64,000 bases of DNA from Calliopsis andreniformis (taxonomy: Eukaryota > Arthropoda > Insecta > Hymenoptera > Andrenidae), in assembly GCF_051401765.1 (NCBI RefSeq), contig NW_027480548.1:186001-250000 (forward strand). Reading direction: 5' to 3'. Position numbers and translations under genes: made by a program. This document shows positions 1-12,148 of the stretch, piece after piece (within the stretch, counting starts at the first letter, position 1; each line of letters begins with the position of its first letter). The notes under the pieces were generated by a model. It made no database searches and was not told the DNA's origin. It saw only the letters and a program-made list of their open reading frames with translations.

Positions 1-660
1 GGATTGAATATTGAGTATTGACGATTGAAGATTGAGGATTGAGGATTGAGTGTTGAGGATTGAGGACGAGGACTGACGGTTGAGGATTGAGGTTTGAGGA
101 TTGAGGATTGAGGATTGATGACTGAGGATTGAGGATTGAGGATTGAGCACTGAGGATTGAAGATTGAGGACTGGAGATTGAGGATTGAAATTGACGATTG
201 AGGATTGTGGATTGAGGATTGAGGATTGAACATTGAGGACTGAGTGTTGAGGGTTGAGTGATGAGAAATGATGTTTGTGGATAGAGGTTTGAAGATTGCA
301 GATTGAGTATTGAGTTTTGAAAACTGTGAATTGAGGATATTCTATTGAGGATTCAGGGTTGACATCTGATGGTTGAGGACTGAGGGCTTGAGTTTGAGGA
401 TGCAGGGTTGAGGATTCAGGATTGAGGTTTGAGGACTGAGGATTGAGGATTGAAGATTGAGGATTGAGGATTGAGGATTGAGGATTGAAGATTGAGGATT
501 GGGTATTGCGTATTGAACATTGAGGATTGAGGACTGAGGATTGAGGATTGAGGATTGAAGATTGAGTATTGAGGATTGAAGATTGAGGATTGAGGACTGA
601 GGATTGAGGATTGAGTATTGAGGATTGAGGATTGAGGATTGATGATTGAGGATTGAGGAT
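1..660 (+). repeat. Left-edge block, copy of about 6669-7300
   Basis: The first 0.66 kb repeats the stretch starting at about 6669 (offset 6,668). It includes the 6-bp slip AATTGA near 187 and a module A copy near 319 of the subtype preceded by GAGTTTTGA. The same material recurs from about 24148 and 26056. The window therefore opens inside an array that continues to the left. Confidence 0.7.
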
Positions 661-1699
661 TGAAGATTGAGGTTTGGGGATTGAGGTTTAAGGACTGAGG
701 ACTGAGGATTGAGGATTGAGAATTGAGGATTGAGGATTCAGGTTTGAGTATTGAGGATTGAGGATTGAGTATTGAAGGTTGAGTATTGATGACTGAGGAT
801 TGAGGATTGAGGATTGAGGATTGAGGATTGAGTATTGAGGATTGAGGATGAGGGCTGAGGTTTGAGGATTGAGGTTTAAGGACTGAGGCCTGAGGATTGA
901 GGATTGAGAATTGGGGATTGAGGATTGAGGAGTGAAGATTGAGGATTTGGTATTGAGGATTCAAGAATGAGGATTGAGGATTGAGGATTGAAGATTGAGG
1001 ATTGGGTATTGAGGATTGAACATTGAGGATTGAGGATTGAGGATCGAGGATTGAGGATTGAGGATTGAAGATTGAATATTGATTATTGTAGATTGAGGAT
1101 TGAGGATTGAGTGTTGTGGATTGAGGACGAGGGCTGAGGGATGAGTATTGATGTTTGAGGTCTGAGGATTGAGGATTGAGGATTGAGAATTGAGGATTGA
1201 TGACTGAGGATTGAAGATTGAGGATTGGGTATTGAGGATTGAAGAATGAGGACTGAGGATTTAGGATTGAGGATTGAGGATGAGGGCTGAGGTTTGAGGA
1301 TTGAGGTTTAAGGACTGAGGACTGAGGATTGAGGATTGAGAATTGAGGATTGAGGATTGAGGAGTGAAGATTGAGGATTTGGTATTGAGGATTCAAGAAT
1401 GAGGATTGAGGATTGAGGATTGAGGATTGAGGATTGAGGATTGAGGATTGAAGATTGAGGATTGGGTATTGAGGATTGAAGAATGAGGATTGAGGATTGA
1501 GGATTGAGGATTGAGGATTGAAAGTTGAGTATTGAGGATTGAAGATTGAGGATTGAGGATTGAGGATTCAGGTTTGAGTATTGAGGATTGAGGATTGAGT
1601 ATTGAAGGTTGAGTATTGATGACTGAGGATTGAGGATTGAGGATTGAGGATTGAGGATTGAGTATTGAGGATTGAGGATGAGGGCTGAGGTTTGAGGTT

Positions 1700-1790
1700 T
1701 GAGGTTTGAGTATTGAATCCTGAGAATTCAGGATATTCTATTGAGTATTGAGAATTGAGGGTTGATGGTTGAGTATTGAGGATTGAGGAT
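1700..1790 (+). repeat. Marker module C (representative of five copies)
   Basis: Three GGTTTGA units, then GTATTGA, ATCCTGA, GAATTCA, GGATATT, CTATTGA, GTATTGA, GAATTGA, GGGTTGA, TGGTTGA. The second half matches module B, so it belongs to the same family with a replaced left half. GAATTC is at 1724; the other copies have it at 8623, 16182, 18715 and 27507. The copy at 8623 is preceded by GAGGCATGAGG and that at 27507 by GAGGCCTGAGG. Confidence 0.8.
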
Positions 1791-2484
1791 TCAGGATTGA
1801 GGATTGAGTATTGAAGATTGAGGATTGATGATTGAATATTGGGGACTGGGGATTGAGGATTGAAGATTGAGTATTAAGGATTGAGGATTGGGGTTGGGGA
1901 TCTAGGATTGGAGATTGATTATTGAGGATTGAAGATTGAGGGTTGAGGTTTGAGGATTGAGAATTGAGAATTGAGGATGAGGACTGAGGGTTGATGATTG
2001 AGGTTTGAGGTACGAGGATTGAGGATTGAGGATTGAGGACTGAGGATTGACGATTGAGTATTGAAGATTGAGGATTGATGACTGAGGATTGAGGATTGAG
2101 GATTGACGATTGCGGATTGAGTATTGAGGATAGAAGGTTGAGGATAGAGGGTTGAGTATTGAAGATTGAGGACTTAGTGTTGAGGGTTGAGTGATGGGAA
2201 TTGATGTTTGTGGATTGAGATTTGAAGATTGAAGAATGGGGATTGAGTATTGAAAACTGTGAATTGAGGATATTCCATGGAGGATTGAGGATTGACAACT
2301 GATTGTTGAGGACTGAGGGCTAAAGATTGAGGATTCAGGATTGAGGATTCGGGATTGAGGTTTAAGGACTGAGGACTGAGGGTTGAGGATTGAGGATTGA
2401 GTATTGACGCTTGAGGATTGGGGGTTGAGGATGGAGGATTGAAAAGAGTGGACTGAGTGTTGAGGATTGAGTGTTGAGAATTGA

Positions 2485-2610
2485 TGTTTGAGGATTGAGA
2501 TTTGATTATTGAATATTGTGCATTGAGTATTGAACCATGAGAATTCAGGATACTCTATTGAGTATTGAGAATTGAGGATTGATGGTTGAGTATTGAGGAT
2601 TGGTGGTTGA
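2485..2610 (+). repeat. Marker module B (representative of eight copies)
   Basis: Heptamer series with landmarks TGTTTGA, GATTTGA, TTATTGA, ATATTGT, GCATTGA, GTATTGA, ACCATGA, GAATTCA, GGATACT, CTATTGA. It aligns unit for unit with module A (GAATTGA, TGTTTGT, GGATAGA, GATTTGA through AAACTGT, GAATTGA, GGATATT, CTATTGA), so it is a diverged relative. GAATTC lies at 2541; other copies have it at 9440, 11083, 12313, 13956, 16999, 19532 and 28324. The copies at 11083 and 13956 have ACGATGA and GGGTATT. None was seen to the right of 28.4 kb. Confidence 0.8.
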
Positions 2611-5600
2611 GGGTTGTGTGTTGAATATTGAGGATTGAGGTTTGAGGATTGAGGATTGAAGATTGAGGATTGGGTATTGCGGATTGAACATTGAGGATTG
2701 AGGATTGAGGATTGAGGATTGAGGATTGAGGATTGAAGATTCAGTATTGAGGATTGAAGATTGAGGATTGAGGACTGAGGATTAAGGATTGAGTATTGAG
2801 GATTGAGGATTGAGGATTGAAGATTGAGTATTGAGGATTGAAGATTGAGGATTGTGCATTGAAGATTGAGTATTGAAGATTGAAGATTGAGGATTGAGGA
2901 TTGAGGATTGAGAATTGACGATGAGGGCTGAGGGTTGTGGATTGAGGTTTGAGGACTGAGGACTGAGGATTGAGGATTGAGAATTGAGGACTGTAGATTT
3001 AGGATTGAGGATTGAAGATTGAGGATTGAGGATTGAGGATTGAAGATTGAGGATTGGGTATTGAGGATTGAACATTGAGGATTGAGGATTGAGGATCGAG
3101 GATTGAGGATTGAGGATTGAAGATAGAATATTGATTATTGTAGATTGAGGATTGAGGATTGAGTGTTGTGGATTGAGGACGAGGACTGAGGGATGAGTAT
3201 TGATGTTTGAGGATTGAAGATTGAGGATTGGGTATTGCGGATTGAACATTGAGGATTGAGGATTGAGGATTGAGGATTGAGGATTGAGGATTCAAGATTG
3301 AGTATTGAGGATTGAAGATTGAGGATTGAGGACTGAGGATTGAGGATTGAGTATTGAGGATTGAGGATTGAGGATTGAAGATTGAGTATTGAGGATTGAA
3401 GATTGAGGATTGTGCATTGAAGGTTGAGTATTGAAGATTGAAGATTGAGGATTGAGGATTGAGGATTGAGAATTGACGATGAGGGCTGAGGGTTGTGGAT
3501 TGAGGTTTGAGGACTGAGGACTGAGGATTGAGGATTGAGAATTGAGGACTGTAGATTTAGGATTGAGGATTGAAGATTGAGGATTGGGTATTGAGGATTG
3601 AACATTGAGGATTGAGGATTGAGGATCGAGGATTGAGGATTGAGGATTGAGGACGAGGACTGAGGGCTGAGTATTGATGTTTCAGGTCTGAGGATTGAGG
3701 ATTGAGGATTGAGAATTGAGGATTGAGGATTGAGGATTGAGGATTGAGGATTGAGGATTGAGGATTGAGGATTGAGGATTGAAGATTGAGGATCGAGGAT
3801 TGATGATTAAAGATTGAGTATTGAGGATTGAAGATTGAGGATTGATGATTGAGGATTGAGGACTGAGGATTGAGGATTGAGGATTGAGGATTGAGGATTG
3901 AAGATTGAGTATTGAGAATTGAAGGTTGAGGACTGAGGATTGAGGATTGAGGATTGAGGATTGAAGATTGAGGATTGGGGATTGAGGATTGACGATTGAG
4001 GATTGAGTATTGATGATCGAGAATTGAGGATTGAGGATTGGAGATTGAGTATTGAGGATTGAAGATTGAGGATTGAGGATTGGGGATTGAAGATTGAGGA
4101 CTGAGGATTGAGGATTGAGGATTGAGCATTGAGGATTGAAGATTGGGGACTGGGGATTGAGGATTGAAGATTGAGGATTAAGGATTGAGAATTGGGGATT
4201 GGAGATCTAGGATTGGAGATTGATTATTGAGGATTGATGATTGAGGTTTGAGGATTGAGAATTGAGAATTCAGGATGAGGACTGAGGGTTGAGGATTGAG
4301 GTTTGAGGTACGAGGATTGAGGATTGAGGATTGAGGACTGAGGATTGAGGATTGACTATTGAGGATTGAGGATTGAGTATTGAAGATTGAGTATTGAGGA
4401 TTGAAGATTGAGGATTGTGCAATGAAGATTGAGTATTGAGGGTTGAAGATTGAGGATTGAGGATTGAGGATTGAGAATTGACGATGAGGGCTGAGGGTTG
4501 AGGATTGAGGTTTGAGGACTGAGGACTGAGGATTGAGGATTGAGGATTGAAGATTGAGGATTGAGGGTTGAGGATTGAGTATTGAAGATTGAGGACTGAG
4601 GATTGATGATTAAAGATTGAGTATTGAGGATTGAAGATTGAGGATTGATGATTGAGGATTGAGGAATGAGGATTGAGGATTGAGGATTGATGATTGAGGA
4701 TTGAGGAATGAGGATTGAGGATTGAGGATTGAGGATTGAGTGTTGAAGATTGAGAATTGATGATTGAGGATTGAGGATTGAGGATTGAGGATTGAGTATT
4801 GAGGACTGAGGATTGAAGATTGAGGATTGAGGATTGAGGATTAAAGATTGAGTACTGAGGATTGAGGATTGAGTATTGAGGATTGAGGATTGAGGATTGA
4901 TGATTGAGGATTGAGGATTGAACATTGAGGATTGTGGATTGAAGGTTGAGTATTGATGATTGAAGATTGAGGATTGAGGATTGAGGATTGAGAATTGACG
5001 ATGAGGGCTGAGGGTTGAGGATTCAGGTTTGAAGACAGAGGACTGAGGATTGAGGATTGAGATTTTAGGATTGAGGATTGAGGATTGAGGATTGAAGATT
5101 GAGGATTGGGTATTGAGGATTGAACATTGAGGATTGAGGATTGAGGATCGAGGATTGAGGATTGAGGATTGAAGATTGAATATTGATTATTGTAGATTGA
5201 GGATTGAGGATTGAGTGTTGTGGATTGAGGACGAGGACTGAGGGATGAGTATTGATGTTTGAGGTCTGAGGATTGAGGATTGAGGATTGAGAATTGAGGA
5301 TTGATGATTGAGGATTGAAGATTGAGGATTGGGTATTGAGGATTGAAGAATGAGGACTGAGGATTGAGGATTGAGGATTGAAGATTGAGGATTGGGTATT
5401 GCGGATTGAACATTGAGGATTGAGGACTGAGGATTGAGGATTGAGGATTGAGGATTGAGGATTGAAGATTGAGTATTGAGGATTGAAGATTGAGGATTGA
5501 GGACTGAGGATTGAGGATTGAGTATTGAGGATTGAGGATTGAGTATTGATGACTGAGGATTGAGGATTGAGGATTGAGGATTGAGGACTGAGGACTGAGG

Positions 5601-5904
5601 ATTGAGGATTGAGGATTGAGGATTGAGGATTGAGGGTTGAGGATTGAGTATTGAAGATTGAGGACTGAGGATTGATGATTAAAGATTGAGTATTGAGGAT
5701 TGAAGATTGAGGATTGATGATTGAGGATTGAGGAATGAGGATTGAGGATTGAGGATTGATGATTGTGGATTGAGGAATGAGGATTGGGGATTGAGGATTG
5801 AGGATTGAAGATTGAGGATTGAGGATTGAGGATTAAAGATTGAGTACTGAGGATTGAAGATTGAGAACTAAGGATTGAGGATTGAACATTGAGGACTGAG
5901 TGTT

Positions 5905-6070
5905 GAGGGTTGAGTGATGAGAATTGATGTTTGTGGATAGAGATTTGAAGATTCCAGATTGAGTATTGTGTATTGAAAACTGTGAATTGAGGATATTCTA
6001 TTGAGGATTGAGGATTGTCACCTGATTGTTGAGGACTGAGGGCTGAAGATTGAGGATTCAGGATTGGGGA
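5905..6070 (+). repeat. Marker module A (representative copy of about 60)
   Basis: A run of about 23 diverged heptamers, still in 7-bp register. Successive landmarks are GTGATGA, TGTTTGT, GGATAGA, GATTTGA, AAACTGT, GGATATT, CTATTGA, CAACTGA (here CACCTGA), TTGTTGA, GGACTGA and GGGCTGA. Other copies, by their ACTGTG core, lie near 319, 2253, 6470, 6985, 7495, 9155, 10487, 11660, 13360, 16710, 19245, 23455, 23955, 24470, 25375, 25865, 26380, 28035, 29310, 29900, 30985, 32005, 33025, 33945, 35305, 36540, 37430, 38060, 39065, 39655, 40540, 41400, 43835, 44420, 45380, 45966, 46545, 47305, 47665, 48625, 49065, 49525, 50115, 50590, 51140, 51900, 52340, 52980, 54080, 54860, 55620, 56055, 56520, 57110, 58040, 58635, 59715, 60735, 61755 and 62675. 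Function is unknown; it is the most conserved non-canonical element here. Confidence 0.85.
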
Positions 6071-6850
6071 TTCAGAATTGAGGTTTGAGGACTGAGGATT
6101 GAGGATTGAGGATTGAAGATTGAGTATTGAGGATTGAAGATTGAGGATTGAGGATTGAGGATTGAGGATTGAGGATTGAGGATGAGGGCTGAGGGTTGAG
6201 AATTGAGGTTTAAGGGCTGAGGACTGAGGATTGAGGATTGAGAATTGAGGATTGAGTATTGAGGATTGAAGATTGAGGATTTGGTATTGAGGATTGAAGA
6301 ATGAGGTTTGAGGATTGAGGATTGAAGATTGAGTATTGAATATTGAAGATTGACGATTGAGGATTGTGGATTGAAGATTGAGGATTGAACATTGAGGACT
6401 GAGTGTTAAGGGTTGAGTGATGAGAATTGATGCTTGTGGATAGAGGTTTGAAGATTGCAGATTGAGTATTGAGTATTGAAAGCTGTGAATTGAGGATATT
6501 CTATTGAGGACTCAGGATTGTCAACTGATTGTTGAGTACTGAGGGCTGAAGATTGAGGATTCAGTATTGGGGATTCAGAATTGAGGTTTGAGGACTGAGG
6601 ATTGAGGACTGAGGATTGAAGATTGAGTATTGAGGATTGAGGATTGAGGATTGATTATTGAAGATTGAGGATTGAATATTGAGTATTGACGATTGAAGAT
6701 TGAGGATTGAGGATTGAGTGTTGAGGATTGAGGACGAGGACTGACGGTTGAGGATTGAGGTTTGAGGATTGAGGATTGAGGATTGATGACTGAGGATTGA
6801 GGATTGAGGATTGAGCACTGAGGATTGAAGATTGAGGACTGGAGATTGAG

Positions 6851-7870
6851 GATTGAAATTGACGATTGAGGATTGTGGATTGAGGATTGAGGATTGAGCA
6901 TTGAGGACTGAGTGTTGAGGGTTGAGTGATGAGAAATGATGTTTGTGGATAGAGGTTTGAAGATTGCAGATTGAGTATTGAGTTTTGAAAACTGTGAATT
7001 GAGGATATTCTATTGAGGATTCAGGGTTGACATCTGATGGTTGAGGACTGAGGGCTTGAGATTGAGGATGCAGGGTTGAGGATTCAGGATTGAGGTTTGA
7101 GGACTGAGGATTGAGTATTGAAGATTGAGGATTGAGGATTGAGGATTGAAGATTGAGGATTGGGTATTGCGGATTGAACATTGAGGATTGAGGACTGAGG
7201 ATTGAGGATTGAGGATTGAGGATTGAAGATTGAGTATTGAGGATTGAAGATTGAGGATTGAGGACTGAGGATTGAGGATTGAGTATTGAGGATTGAGGAT
7301 TGAGGATTGATGATTGAGGATTGAGGATTCAAGATTGAGGATTGTGGATTGAAGATTGAGGATTGAAATTGACGATTGAGGATTGTGGATTGAGGATTGA
7401 GGATTGAACATTGAGGACTGAGTGTTGAGGGTTGAGTGATGAGAAATGATGTTTGTGGATAGAGGTTTGAAGATTGCAGATTGAGTATTGAGTTTTGAAA
7501 ACTGTGAATTGAGGATATTCTATTGAGGATTCAGGGTTGACATCTGATGGTTGAGGACTGAGGGCTTGAGATTGAGGATGCAGGGTTGAGGATTCAGGAT
7601 TGAGGTTTGAGGACTGAGGATTGAGTATTGAAGATTGAGGATTGAGGATTGAGGATTGAAGATTGAGGATTGGGTATTGCGGATTGAACATTGAGGATTG
7701 AGGACTGAGGATTGAGGATTGAGGATTGAGGATTGAAGATTGAGTATTGAGGATTGAAGATTGAGGATTGAGGACTGAGGATTGAGGATTGAGTATTGAG
7801 GATTGAGGATTGAGGATTGATGATTGAGGATTGAGGATTCAAGATTGAGGATTGTGGATTGAAGATTGAG
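6851..7870 (+). repeat. 510-bp tandem duplication (two copies)
   Basis: Positions about 6851-7360 are repeated at 7361-7870. Both copies start at the slipped unit AATTGA after GGATTGA, and both carry a module A copy (near 6985 and 7495) followed by GACATCTGATGGTTGAGG and the odd heptamer GGGCTTG. The corresponding place in superblock B has one copy per 1,908-bp repeat. 510 is not a multiple of 7, because the unit carries phase slips. Confidence 0.85.
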
Positions 7871-9275
7871 TATTGATGATTGAAGATTGAGGATTGAGGA
7901 TTGAGGATTGAAGAATGAGGACTGAGGATTTAGGATTGAGGATTGAGGATGAGGGCTGAGAGTTGAGGATTGAGGTTTAAGGACTGAGGACTGAGGATTG
8001 AGGATTGAGAATTGAGGATTGAGGATTCAGGTTTGAGTATTGAGGATTGAGGATTGAGCATTGAAAGTTGAGTATTGATGACTGAGGATTGAGGATTGAG
8101 GATTGAGGATTGAGGATTGAGTATTGAGGATTGAGGATGAGGGCTGAGGTTTGAGGATTGAGGTTTAAGGACTGAGGACTGAGGATTGAGGTTTGAGGAT
8201 TGAGGTTTAAGGATTGAGGACTGAGGATTGAGGATTGAGAATTGAGGACTGAGGATTGAGGTGTGAAGATTGAGGATTTGGTATTGAGGATTCAAGAATG
8301 AGGATTGAGGATTGAGGATTGAGGATTGAGGATCGAGGATTGAGGACTGAAGATTGAGGATTGGGTATTGAGGATTGAAGAATGAGGATTGAGGATTGAG
8401 GATTGAGGATTGAGGATTGAAAGTTGAGTATTGAGGATTGAAGATTGAGGATTGAGGATTGAGGATTCAGGTTTGAGTATTGAGGATTGAGGATTGAGTA
8501 TTGAAGGTTGAGTATTGATGACTGAGGATTGAGGATTGAGGATTGAGGATTGAGGATTGAGTATTGAGGATTGAGGATGAGGCATGAGGTTTGAGGTTTG
8601 AGGTTTGAGTATTGAATCCTGAGAATTCAGGATATTCTATTGAGTATTGAGAATTGAGGGTTGATGGTTGAGTATTGAGGATTGAGGATTCAGGATTCAG
8701 GATTGAGTATTGAAGATTGAGGATTGATGATTGAATATTGGGGACTGGGGATTGAGGATTGAAGATTGAGTATTAAGGATTGAGGATTGGGGTTGGGGAT
8801 CTAGGATTGGAGATTGATTATTGAGGATTGAAGATTGAGGGTTGAGGTTTGAGGATTGAGAATTGAGAATTGAGGATGAGGACTGAGGGTTGAGGATTGA
8901 GGTTTGAGGTAAGAGGATTGAGGATTGAGGATTGAGGACTGAGGATTGACGATTGAGTATTGAAGATTGAGGATTGATGACTGAGGATTGAGGATTGAGT
9001 ATTGACGATTGCGGATTGAGTATTGAGGATAGAAGGTTGAGGATAGAGGGTTGAGTATTGAAGATTGAGGACTTAGTGTTGAGGGTTGAGTGATGGGAAT
9101 TGATGTTTGTGGATTGAGATTTGAAGATTGAAGAATGGGGATTGAGTATTGAAAACTGTGAATTGAGGATATTCTATTGAGGATTGAGGATTGACAACTG
9201 ATTGTTGAGGACTGAGGGCTAAAGATTGAGGATTCAGGATTGAGGATTCGGGATTGAGGTTTAAGGACTGAGGAC

Positions 9276-11387
9276 TGAGGGTTGAGGATTGAGGATTGAG
9301 TATTGACGCTTGAGGATTGGGGGTTGAGGATGGAGGATTGAAAAGAGTGGACTGAGTGTTGAGGATTGGGTGTTGAGAATTGATGTTTGAGGATTGAGAT
9401 TTGATTATTGAATATTGTGCATTGAGTATTGAACCATGAGAATTCAGGATACTCTATTGAGTATTGAGAATTGAGGATTGATGGTTGAGTATTGAGGATT
9501 GGTGGTTGAGGGTTGTGCGTTGAATATTGAGGATTGAGGTTTGAGGATTGAGGATTGAAGATTGAGGATTGGGTATTGCGGATTGAACATTGAGGATTGA
9601 GGATTGAGGATTGAGGATTGAGGATTGAGGATTGAAGATTGAGTATTGAGGATTGAAGATTGAGGATTGAGGACTGAGGATTAAGGATTGAGTATTGAGG
9701 ATTGAGGATTGAGGATTGAAGATTGAGTATTGAGGATTGAAGATTGAGGATTGTGCATTGAAGATTGAGTATTGAAGATTGAAGATTGAGGATTGAGGAT
9801 TGAGGATTGAGAATTGACGATGAGGGCTGAGGGTTGTGGATTGAGGTTTGAGGACTGAGGACTGAGGATTGAGGATTGAGAATTGAGGACTGTAGATTTA
9901 GGATTGAGGATTGAAGATTGAGGATTGGGTATTGAGGATTGAACATTGAGGATTGAGGATTGAGGATCGAGGATTGAGGATTGAGGATTGAGGACGAGGA
10001 CTGAGGGCTGAGTATTGATGTTTCAGGTCTGAGGATTGAGGATTGAGGATTGAGAATTGAGGATTGAGGATTGAGGATTGAGGATTGAGGATTGAGGATT
10101 GAGGATTGAGGATTGAGGATTGAAGATTGAGGATTGAGGATTGATGATTAAAGATTGAGTATTGAGGATTGAAGATTGAGGATTGATGATTGAGGATTGA
10201 GGACAGAGGATTGAGGATTGAGGATTGAGGATTGAGGATTGAGTATTGAAGATTGAGAATTGATGATTGAGGATTGAGGATTGAGGATTGAGGATTGAGT
10301 ATTGAGGACTGAGGATTGAAGATTGAGGATTGAGGATTGAGGATTAAAGATTGAGTACTGAGGATTGAAGATTGGGAATTGAGGATTGAGGATTGAACAT
10401 TGAGGGCTGAGTGTTGAGGGTTGAGTGATGAGAATTGATGTTTGTGGATAGAGATTTGAAGATTCCAGATTGAGTATTGTGTATTGAAAACTGTGAATTG
10501 AGGATATTCTTTTGAGGATTGAGGATTGTCACCTGATTGTTGAGGACTGAGTGCTGAAGATTGAGGATTCCGGATTGGGGATTCAGAATTGAGGTTTGAG
10601 GACTGAGGATTGAGGATTGAGGATTGAAGGTTGAGTATTGAGGATTGAAGATTGAGGATTGAGGATTGAGGACTGAGGTTTGAGGATTGAGGTTTGAGGA
10701 ATGAGGATTGAGGATTGAGGATTGAGGATTGAGGATTGAGGATTGAGTATTGAAGGTTGAGGATTGATGACTGAGGATTGAGGATTGCGGATTGACGATT
10801 GAGGATTGAGGTTTGAGGGTTGAAGTTTGAGGATTGAGGGTTGAGGGTTGAGGATTGAAGATTGAATATTGAGGATTGAAGATTGAGGATTCAGAATTGA
10901 GGTTTGAGGACTGAGGATTGAGGATTGAAGATTGAGTATTGAGGATTGAAGATTGAGGATTGAGGATTGAGGATGGAGGATTGATGAGAGAGGACTGAGT
11001 GTTGAGGATTGAGTGTTGAGAATTGATGTTTGAGGGTTGAGATTTGATTATTGATTTTTGTGGATTGAGTATTGAACGATGAGAATTCAGGGTATTCTAT
11101 TGAGTATTGAGAATTGAGGATTGATTGTTGAGTATTGAGGATTGATGGTTGAGGGTTTTGTGTTGAATATTGAGGATTGAGTATTGAGGATTGAGAATTG
11201 AGGATTGAGGATTGAGGATTGAAGATTGAGTATTGAGAATTGAATGTAGAGGATTGAGGATTGAGGATTGAGGATTGAGGATTGAAGATTGAGGATTGGG
11301 GATTGAGGATTGACGATTGAGGATTGAGTATTGATTATCGAGAATTGAGGATTGAGGATTGAAGATTGAGTATTGAGGATTGAAGAT
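9276..11387 (+). repeat. 2.1-kb block, first copy (repeated 2,873 bp downstream)
   Basis: It matches 12149-14260. Landmarks in both copies are GACGCTTGAGGATTGGGGG, the tract GAAAAGAGTGGACTGAG, two module B copies (EcoRI-type GAATTC at 9440 and 11083) and a module A copy near 10487. Left and right edges were placed where variant order stops agreeing. Confidence 0.8.
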
Positions 11388-12148
11388 TAAGGACTGAGGA
11401 TTGAGGATTGAGGATTGAGAATAGAGGATTGAGGATTGAGGATTGAAGATTGAGGATTTGGTATTGAGGATTGAAGAATGAGGATTGAGGATTGAGGATT
11501 GAAGATTGAGTATTGAGTATTGAAGACTGACGATTGAGGATTGTGGATTGAAGATTGAGGATTGAACATTGAGGACTGAGTGTTAAGGGTTGAGTGATGA
11601 GAATTGATGCTTGTGGATAGAGGTTTGAGGATTGCAGATTGAGTATTGAGTATTGAAAGCTGTGAATTTAGGATATTCTATTGAGGATTCAGGATTGTCA
11701 ACTGATTGTTGAGTACTGAGAGCTGAAGATTGGGGATTCAGGATTGAGGATTCAGAATTGAGGTTTGAGGACTGAGGATTGAGGACTGAAGATTGATTAT
11801 TGAGGATTGAAGATTGAGGATTGAGGATTGAGGATTGAGGATTGAGGATTGAGGATGAGAGCTGTGCGTTGAGGATTGAGGTTTGAGGGCTGAGGACTGA
11901 GGAATGAGGATTGAGAATTGGGGATTGAGGATTGAGTATTGAAGATTGAGGATTGGGTATTGAGGATTGAAGGATGAGGCTTGAGGATTGAGGATTCAGG
12001 ATTGAGGATTGAAGATTGAGTATTGAGGTTTGAAGACTGACGATTGAGGGTAGAGGATTGAGGATTGAGGATTGAGGATTGAGGATTGAGTATTGAGGAT
12101 TGAGGATGAGGGCTGAGGTTTGAGGATTGAGGTTTAAGGACTGAGGCC

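Larger units (their letters stand above)
798..12083 (+). repeat. Superblock A (first copy of an about 11-kb higher-order block)
   Basis: The order of variant heptamers from about 798 to 12083 matches 15249-29735 almost base for base once a few block indels are allowed. The offset between the two copies runs 14,451, 14,458, 16,991, 16,718, 17,479, 19,394, 18,884 and 17,652. Each step is explained by one duplication or deletion: +7, +2533, -273, +761, +1908 with +7, -510 and -1232. Edges are accurate only to a few tens of bases, because they fall in runs of identical units. Confidence 0.8.

Noticed and set aside
1717..1732. CCTGAGAATTCAGG in module C as a palindromic protein-binding site
   Set aside because: Its reverse complement is CCTGAATTCTCAGG, so the symmetry is imperfect. 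Only the central GAATTC is palindromic.
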